This document shows, piece by piece, positions 4,817-9,587 of a DNA stretch of 9,587 nt. The stretch covers positions 1 through 9,587 of the forward strand of contig CADBQL010000253.1 in assembly GCA_902796815.1 (NCBI GenBank), written 5' to 3'. This DNA comes from an uncultured Coriobacteriaceae bacterium. GTDB taxonomy: Bacteria; Actinomycetota; Coriobacteriia; Coriobacteriales; Eggerthellaceae. The translations under genes were made by a program, and so were the position numbers. Numbering within the stretch: position 1 is the first letter of the stretch; the number at the start of each line of letters is the position of its first letter. Under the pieces are notes generated by a model, which saw nothing but the letters and a program-made list of their open reading frames with translations, did not search any database and was not told the origin of the DNA.

Positions 4817-6175
4817 ATGAACAACAGGGTGACGTTTTTGCATACGGCTGATTTTCACATCGGAGCCCCGATGAGGGGCTTCGTTGATTTGACGGACGCG
4901 TGGGCGACGCGGCTGCAGCGCGCGATCGTGCAGGCGTACGACCGCGTCATCGAAACAGCGCTCGAAAACGAGGTCGATTTCGTTGTCGTAGCCGGCGACA
5001 TGTTCGACACGTCCGGGGCGTCGTATAGCGATTACCTGCACTTTTTCGAGGGATTGCACCAACTCGATGCAGCTGGCATTCCGACGTACTTGACGACGGG
5101 AAATCACGACCCGTTCAGTGTGTGGAAAAACGACGTCGAGCTCTTGCCGCCATCGTGCCACATGATTGGGACAGAAGGCCCGGAATTCGTGCTGTTCGAG
5201 CGCGAAGGCGAGCCGGTATGCCTCATCGGCGCGCGCGGGTACCGAAACCAAGCTTGGCCCATCGACGAGCCCATCGCCAAGGGAATCGATCGCGCGCATG
5301 CGATCGAGGCGCTCGGGCCTGCGTTTCCACAAGCTACGCAGGCGCCGTTCTGTATCGGCGTCATTCACACGGGCTTGGACCTTGACCAGAGCAAAGCCTA
5401 TTCCAACCCAACTGATCTGCTTGACGCCGATGTGGACTACTGGGCGTGCGGGCATCTGCACCAGCACTACGCTCTGCCTTCGGCAACGAGGCCGCGTATC
5501 GTGTTTCCCGGGTGTATTCAAGCGCGCGATCTCAAGGAATCGGGAGAGCGCGGCTGCTACCTGGTCACGTTGGAGCGGGATGGCGAAACGGCCGATGCTG
5601 CCGATGTTGCCGATGCGGCAAGCACGGCGTCCGCTGCGGCGGTCGACTACGGGCGCTTGCGGGCGACCATCGAGTTCGTGCCGACGGCCAGCGTCGTGTT
5701 TCATACCGTGGAAGTTGATGTTTCGGCTTGCCAGACGCTTGCCGATGTGGCACATCTCGTCCAGGCGCGGCTGTTCCACGAAAACGGAAAAGCGAGCTGC
5801 GACGAGATGGTCGAGCGCGTGGTGCTGTGCGGGACGACCAATCTGCACGATTACTTGCGCCGTCCTGAAGTCGTTGGCGACCTGCGCAAGCGCATCAATA
5901 ACTCGTATCCGTCGTTTTACTGTGACGCACTCGTAGACCGCACCCGCCCGATGCGCGATCGGGAGGCGCTTGCGCGCGAGGACTTGTTCGAGGCCCAGGT
6001 CATTTACGTTTCTGATGAGCAGCGTGCTTCAGATGCCCAGATGATCAACTACGTTCAGGCTGAATTCGTCAAGCGAGGCATCGACGTGCCTTCGTCGCTT
6101 GCCCGGCGTATCAGCGGCTTCGAAGACGAAGCGGAGACGCTCGTGCTGGACCTGTTGGGGGAGGAGCGGCCATGA
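4817..6175 (+). CDS. SbcD/Mre11-like metallophosphoesterase, YhaO family
   Basis: 452 residues. All calcineurin-like phosphoesterase motifs for two metal ions are present: D12-x-H14 (HTADFHIG), GDMFD (60-64, D61), GNHD (95-98), H184 (VIHTGL) and GHLH (212-215). The stretch PGCIQARDLKESGERGCYLV (231-250) is characteristic of the YhaO/SbcD-like exonuclease branch. Such proteins pair with a Rad50/SbcC-like ATPase to process DNA ends; the YhaO role itself is poorly defined. An Ala/Asp low-complexity linker (about 256-276) separates the nuclease from the C-terminal domain. The start lacks a ribosome site and appears leaderless. The stop overlaps the next ATG by 4 bases (ATGA), indicating translational coupling with its ATPase partner. 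Confidence 0.9.
   Translation: MNNRVTFLHTADFHIGAPMRGFVDLTDAWATRLQRAIVQAYDRVIETALENEVDFVVVAGDMFDTSGASYSDYLHFFEGLHQLDAAGIPTYLTTGNHDPFSVWKNDVELLPPSCHMIGTEGPEFVLFEREGEPVCLIGARGYRNQAWPIDEPIAKGIDRAHAIEALGPAFPQATQAPFCIGVIHTGLDLDQSKAYSNPTDLLDADVDYWACGHLHQHYALPSATRPRIVFPGCIQARDLKESGERGCYLVTLERDGETADAADVADAASTASAAAVDYGRLRATIEFVPTASVVFHTVEVDVSACQTLADVAHLVQARLFHENGKASCDEMVERVVLCGTTNLHDYLRRPEVVGDLRKRINNSYPSFYCDALVDRTRPMRDREALAREDLFEAQVIYVSDEQRASDAQMINYVQAEFVKRGIDVPSSLARRISGFEDEAETLVLDLLGEERP
5591..5617 (+). repeat. Three 9-nt tandem repeats in the YhaO-like gene
   Basis: GCCGATGCT, GCCGATGTT and GCCGATGCG follow each other in frame and encode ADA-ADV-ADA in the linker after the nuclease domain. This is a small in-frame repeat that could expand or contract without breaking the gene. 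Confidence 0.8.
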
Positions 6176-8358
6176 GTCGTTTTCTCCGCCACATATATAT
6201 GGAGAGCTTCGGTGCGGCGCGCGATTTCAATCTAGGGCCGCTCGGGCCGGGGTTGAACGTGGTGTTCGGCCCTAATGAGGCGGGGAAGAGCACAGTTGCC
6301 TCATTTATCGACGGCGTGCTGTTCGGTTGGGACAAGGCGCACGGCGTGCGCAACACCTACCTGCCGGTGGACGGGGAGCGCGCGGGTTCGCTCGAGTTCG
6401 GGAATCGGGGCGTAGATGGCTCGGTTGGCCAGTCCGTTATCGTGAGCCGTAGGCGAGACGAGGCCGGCTTGCAGGGCGATGCGAGCGTGATTGCTGATAT
6501 CAACAGCGCGACGTATCGCACGATGTTCTGGCTGACTTCTGATGAGCTGCGCTCGCTCAGGAACACGTCGGACGTGACGGCGCGTCTGCTTGCTGCGGGA
6601 TCGGCTACCGGCTCGAGCCCTTCGTCGGCATACGTGGAGGTTGAGCAGCGCATCGCGGCCCTGACCGCCCCTGCGGGGGATGGCTCGATTCAGGCGCTCA
6701 AATGCGAACTTGACGTACGCGCCGCGCAGATTGCCTCCGCGTCCGAAAACCTCGCGCTGCTCAAGCAGCAGGATCGAGAGCGGCGCGAGCTCGTGGAAGC
6801 GCGTGCAGCCGCTCGGGCGCGCCTTGATGGTGAAAACGCGCAAATCGAGTCTCTGCGCATCGCCTACGCGCGACTCGATGCGCTCGATGCCCAAGTTAAA
6901 GCTCACGAGGCCGAGCTCGATGCTTTGGAGGTGGAACGCGTGCAGGCCGATGCCGAAATGGCGGCCAAGCGGGAAACGGGCGATGCAGGCGAGAGGCTCG
7001 TGATGCTCGACGCGACTGCCGAGCGATCGTTACGCGACGCAATAGACGAGCTCGCGGACGAGCAGGCGCGGGCTGCGCGAGCCGTAGACATCGCACGTGA
7101 GAACAGCGCGGCTTCTTCCGCCACCTACGAGGCGCTTGTCGAAATAGGCGACGGTCCTGATGACGCGTCCAAGTCAGGCGCCGCACGAGGGCTACGCAGG
7201 GTTGCGGCTTTTTTGCTACCGCTCGTTTTCATAGTGGCGTCAGTTCCTGTTTTCATGTACGGGCGCGAGACGCGCAGCCTTTCGTTCACGGTGTTCGGCA
7301 TCGCGTTGCTTGTGTTCGCGGGCTTATTGGCTGTCGGTGCGCTGGCTGTGATATTGCGTCCCGATAAGCATACCGAGCTTTTGGAGGGGCGGCGCAAGGA
7401 TGCACAGTGGGTTATGGTGCAGGACCAAAAGAAGCTAGATGCGTCGATGCGCGTGAAAGAGGATGTGGACAGGCGCATCACGGCGTTTCTGGCGGATTCG
7501 GGGCTGGGAGCCGCCGAAGGTTCTGTCAGGCGCGCTCGCGCCCTACTCGACGATGCGCAGGCTGCACGCAGCCAATTGAACATGGCGAGCCAGAGATTAT
7601 CGTCGTTGGAGCTGCGCATCCAAAACGAAGCCGCGGCGCTCGATGGCCTGCACCAGGACCGAGCGGATGTTCTTGCGGGATGCGAACTCAGTTACGATGC
7701 GAGTTTGCGCGACGTTGACGAGCACATTCGCAATGCCGTTGCGCAACGCGATGCGCTGAGCATGTCGCTTGATGATATGAACCAGCGCTTCATGGCGCTC
7801 GACAAGCGGCTTGATCAGGCGCTCGTAGATTGCTCGCTCGACGAACTCAAATTGGCTTTCCATCAGACGAGCTGCCAGCTGCGAGAGCGCAAGCACGAGC
7901 TCGTGATTTTGCTCCTGGCCAAGCGTTTGCTCGAAAAGAGCATCGTCGCGTGGGAAAGCCGTAGTCAGCCTGAAGTGTACGCCCAAGCCAGTCGCATATT
8001 TTCGGAACTTACGAACGGTGCATGGCGAAGTGTCGACATGGCAGGCGACGGCAGTTTGATTGCGACGGACGCCGTGGGAGCCCAGCGCGATGTGCGCCAC
8101 CTTTCGCTCGGCACCTGCCAGCAACTTTACCTTGCCTTGCGCGTCGCCATGCTGCTGCAAGCGACCATGGTCGGACGTGACATCCCGATTATTGCAGACG
8201 ACATCCTGGTCCATTTCGACGCCGATCGTCGCGCCTGCGCCGCCCGCGTGCTGGCCGAACTCGCAAGCAAGCGCCAAGTCATCGTCTTCACCTGTCATCG
8301 CGAAACCGTCCATGCCCTCCGCCTTGCCGATTCCAGCCTAACCTATCTCGAGCTGTAA
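6172..8358 (+). CDS. SbcC/Rad50-like AAA ATPase with two membrane segments, YhaN family
   Basis: A 728-residue split-ATPase protein. Walker A is FGPNEAGKST (32-41), in the wording typical of the YhaN/AAA_27 group. Two charged helical arms rich in A, E, R and L (about 170-330 and 400-600) look like coiled coil. The C-terminal half carries the ABC signature LSLGTCQQL (644-652), Walker B IPIIADDILVHFD (671-683) and the FTCH switch histidine (H709). Between the arms, where SbcC would have a zinc hook, two hydrophobic segments occur (about 344-363 and 372-395) separated by GRETRSLS; no CxxC hook is visible there. It is shorter than Bacillus YhaN as I recall it. GGGGGAGGAG lies 5 bases upstream and the ATG overlaps the previous stop, so it should be made with the nuclease, possibly at the membrane. 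Confidence 0.88.
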   Translation: MSRFLRHIYMESFGAARDFNLGPLGPGLNVVFGPNEAGKSTVASFIDGVLFGWDKAHGVRNTYLPVDGERAGSLEFGNRGVDGSVGQSVIVSRRRDEAGLQGDASVIADINSATYRTMFWLTSDELRSLRNTSDVTARLLAAGSATGSSPSSAYVEVEQRIAALTAPAGDGSIQALKCELDVRAAQIASASENLALLKQQDRERRELVEARAAARARLDGENAQIESLRIAYARLDALDAQVKAHEAELDALEVERVQADAEMAAKRETGDAGERLVMLDATAERSLRDAIDELADEQARAARAVDIARENSAASSATYEALVEIGDGPDDASKSGAARGLRRVAAFLLPLVFIVASVPVFMYGRETRSLSFTVFGIALLVFAGLLAVGALAVILRPDKHTELLEGRRKDAQWVMVQDQKKLDASMRVKEDVDRRITAFLADSGLGAAEGSVRRARALLDDAQAARSQLNMASQRLSSLELRIQNEAAALDGLHQDRADVLAGCELSYDASLRDVDEHIRNAVAQRDALSMSLDDMNQRFMALDKRLDQALVDCSLDELKLAFHQTSCQLRERKHELVILLLAKRLLEKSIVAWESRSQPEVYAQASRIFSELTNGAWRSVDMAGDGSLIATDAVGAQRDVRHLSLGTCQQLYLALRVAMLLQATMVGRDIPIIADDILVHFDADRRACAARVLAELASKRQVIVFTCHRETVHALRLADSSLTYLEL

Positions 8359-8441
8359 CCTCCCCGGGCCTAAAAAGAGTGCTTTCGCACCGAGCAAATG
8401 CTGATGAAGCGCGATTCCCTTAATCACGGCTGGAAGCGTTT

Positions 8442-8454
8442 GGGGAGACTCCCC
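8442..8454. repeat. GGGGAG-type hairpin, relative of the 4676-4738 repeats
   Basis: GGGGAGACTCCCC is a perfect palindromic 13-mer followed by GAAT. It matches the architecture of the 21-nt repeats on the other side of the YhaO/YhaN-like pair (GGGGA-n3-TCCCC-AAT). It runs directly into the first 29-nt palindrome at 8457, so the two repeat families meet here. Confidence 0.65.
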
Positions 8455-8456
8455 GA

Positions 8457-8555
8457 ATGAGTTTCGCCCCTGGGGCATGACTCGTTCGGCAATGAGTCAC
8501 GCCCCTGGGGCATGACTCGTTCGGTAATGAGTCACGCCCCAGGGGCAAAACTCAT
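8457..8555. repeat. Palindromic repeat cluster 3 (29-nt family, 35-nt period)
   Basis: Three 29-nt units start at 8457, 8492 and 8527, exactly 35 bases apart, with 6-base spacers TCGGCA and TCGGTA. Each has an ATGAGT left arm, a CCCC-W-GGGG core and an ACTCRT right arm. The first two end ACTCGT and the last ACTCAT. Unit 3 begins with the same 19 bases as the truncated unit at 184-202, more than 8 kb away. Pairing around the core is imperfect at 2-3 positions, unlike the perfect unit at 240-268. No T-run follows. Confidence 0.85.
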
Positions 8556-8589
8556 CCTGTTCTCGCCATCGTCTAAAAACTACAGCCCG

Positions 8590-8626
8590 AGTTTCCGCCC
8601 AAGGCGGAAACTGATTGTATAATCAG
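8590..8626 (+). promoter_or_regulatory. purA promoter region with hairpin and IR around the -10
   Basis: TATAAT (8618-8623) is a perfect -10 hexamer 30 bases before the purA ATG. It lies inside an inverted repeat CTGATT-gtat-AATCAG (8611-8626). Immediately upstream, AGTTTCCGCC (8590-8599) and GGCGGAAACT (8603-8612) form a perfect 10-bp arm palindrome with a CAA centre covering the -35 position, where no TTGACA-like hexamer exists. A promoter that depends on a bound activator, or is masked by a repressor, is plausible but unproven. Confidence 0.6.
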
Positions 8627-8653
8627 GACGCAAGCAAGATGAAAGGATGCGAC

Positions 8654-9587
8654 ATGACCAATACGGTGCTCGTCGGAACTCAATGGGGCGATGAAGGAAA
8701 AGGCAAGGTCACAGACCTTATCGCGCACGATTATGATTTCGTCGTTCGGTTTCAGGGTGGAAACAACGCTGGTCACACGGTTATTCATGGCGACACGAAG
8801 CTCGCGCTGCACCTGATGCCGTCAGGTGTCATGTACGAGGACATCACGCCGGTCATCGGCAACGGTGTAATCATCGACCCGGGCGTGCTCATCAAGGAAA
8901 TGGCCATGCTCGAAGCTGAGGGCATTTCGTGCAAGAATCTCAAGATCAGCTGCGATGCGCACATCATCATGCCCTATCACAAAGACCTCGACGGCGCTGA
9001 CGAAAAGCGCCTGGGCAAAAACCAAATCGGTACGACCAAGCGCGGCATCGGCCCATGCTATCAGGACAAGGCTGCCCGCAAAGGCATTCGCGTGCAAGAT
9101 CTCTTGGATGAGAAGGTTTTCCGCCTGAAGCTCGAGACGGTGCTCTCGCAGAAGAATCCCATCTTAGATAAAATTTACGGTCTGCACACCTACACCGTTG
9201 AGGAAATCTGCGAGGAGTATCTGCCCTACGCCCGCATCCTCAAGCCTTATATGGCCGAAACGGCCCAGCTGCTCAACCAGGCGCTGCGCGAGGGTAAGTC
9301 GATTCTGTTCGAAGGCGCGCAAGGAACGCTGCTCGATATCGACCACGGCACCTATCCGTACGTCACGTCGTCGGCTTGCTGTGCAGGCGGTGCGGTGACG
9401 GGTACGGGCGTCGGTCCCAAGGCCATCAACCGTGTGCTTGGCATCCAGAAAGCCTACGTCACGCGCGTCGGCGGCGGTCCTTTCCCCACCGAGCAGCGTT
9501 TCCCCGAGGATGGCGGCACGGGCGAGGAAGCCGAAGTCGGCGAGCTCCTGTGCAAGGTCGGCCACGAGTTCGGCGTGACGACCGGAC
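8654..9587 (+). CDS. purA: Adenylosuccinate synthetase, N-terminal 311 residues (runs off the window)
   Basis: It catalyses GTP-dependent condensation of IMP and aspartate to adenylosuccinate, the first step from IMP to AMP. The GTP loop WGDEGKGK (11-18) with catalytic D13 and the NNAGHT motif (37-42) with catalytic H41 are intact. Substrate-binding motifs IGTTKRGIGP (125-134), FEGAQGTLLDIDHGTYPYVTSS (219-240 in part) and VGGGPFPTE (272-280) follow. The reading frame continues past 9587. GAAAGGA (8641-8647) supports ATG 8654; an in-frame ATG at 8639 has no ribosome site. The segment after VTSS reads ACCAGGA, whereas the E. coli-type sequence is NTTAGG. It has its own promoter and is separated from dnaB by the YhaO/YhaN-like pair. 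Confidence 0.97.
   Translation, partial: MTNTVLVGTQWGDEGKGKVTDLIAHDYDFVVRFQGGNNAGHTVIHGDTKLALHLMPSGVMYEDITPVIGNGVIIDPGVLIKEMAMLEAEGISCKNLKISCDAHIIMPYHKDLDGADEKRLGKNQIGTTKRGIGPCYQDKAARKGIRVQDLLDEKVFRLKLETVLSQKNPILDKIYGLHTYTVEEICEEYLPYARILKPYMAETAQLLNQALREGKSILFEGAQGTLLDIDHGTYPYVTSSACCAGGAVTGTGVGPKAINRVLGIQKAYVTRVGGGPFPTEQRFPEDGGTGEEAEVGELLCKVGHEFGVTTG

Noticed and set aside
4712..5848. 378-codon minus-strand ORF over the YhaO-like gene
   Set aside because: It is antisense to an ORF with all metallophosphoesterase motifs, and its translation is Arg/His-rich without family resemblance. It is a shadow frame.
8379..8390. Minus-strand intrinsic terminator (GTGC-GAAA-GCAC followed by TCTTTTT on the minus strand)
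   Set aside because: The stem is only 4 bp and no minus-strand gene exists downstream of it to terminate.
8457..8555. CRISPR-like array (regular 29-nt repeats)
   Set aside because: The spacers are only 6 bases and nearly identical, and the repeats are self-palindromic, unlike CRISPR repeat-spacer units. No cas genes are in the window.

Overview
The window looks like chromosomal core sequence from an actinobacterium, most likely a member of the Coriobacteriia (Eggerthellales-like). I infer this from the moderately GC-rich codon use, the actinobacterial/firmicute-type gene order rpsF-ssb-rpsR-rplI-dnaB...purA, the zinc-ligand form of S18, and a probable leaderless start. The assignment is inference, because no rRNA or other taxonomic marker is present. 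All supported genes lie on the + strand.

Layout. Positions 1-168 hold the last 55 codons of a ClpB/ClpC-type AAA+ chaperone. A gap of 184 bases follows with palindromic repeats and a promoter, then a conserved-looking but unrecognised 171-residue acidic protein (353-868) with a strong intrinsic terminator (934-970). A non-coding stretch of about 380 bases ends in a good promoter and a structured leader. It opens the ribosomal/replication operon: rpsF (S6), ssb, rpsR (S18) and rplI (L9, with an acidic tail), closed by a hairpin terminator at 3169-3204. dnaB (replicative helicase) follows from 3283 to 4656.

Between dnaB and purA, which are close neighbours in many Gram-positive genomes, sits a translationally coupled SbcD/SbcC-like pair (4817-8358). 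It resembles Bacillus YhaO/YhaN: a Mre11-family metallophosphoesterase and a membrane-segment-containing AAA/ABC-type coiled-coil ATPase. The pair is bracketed by dense palindromic DNA. Upstream are three 21-nt hairpin repeats and a perfect 31-nt inverted repeat. Downstream is a GGGGAG-type hairpin followed by three 29-nt palindromes at an exact 35-nt period. The 29-nt family also occurs at 184-268. The window ends inside purA (adenylosuccinate synthetase), which has its own promoter.

How the genes fit together: S6, S18 and L9 are ribosome components, and SSB and DnaB act at the replication fork. The YhaO/YhaN-like pair probably acts in DNA end or hairpin processing, possibly at the membrane. 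PurA commits IMP to AMP synthesis. The features most worth follow-up are the two palindrome families with compensatory arm changes, the apparent leaderless start of the YhaO-like gene directly behind a perfect inverted repeat, and the S6:S18-type leader candidate.
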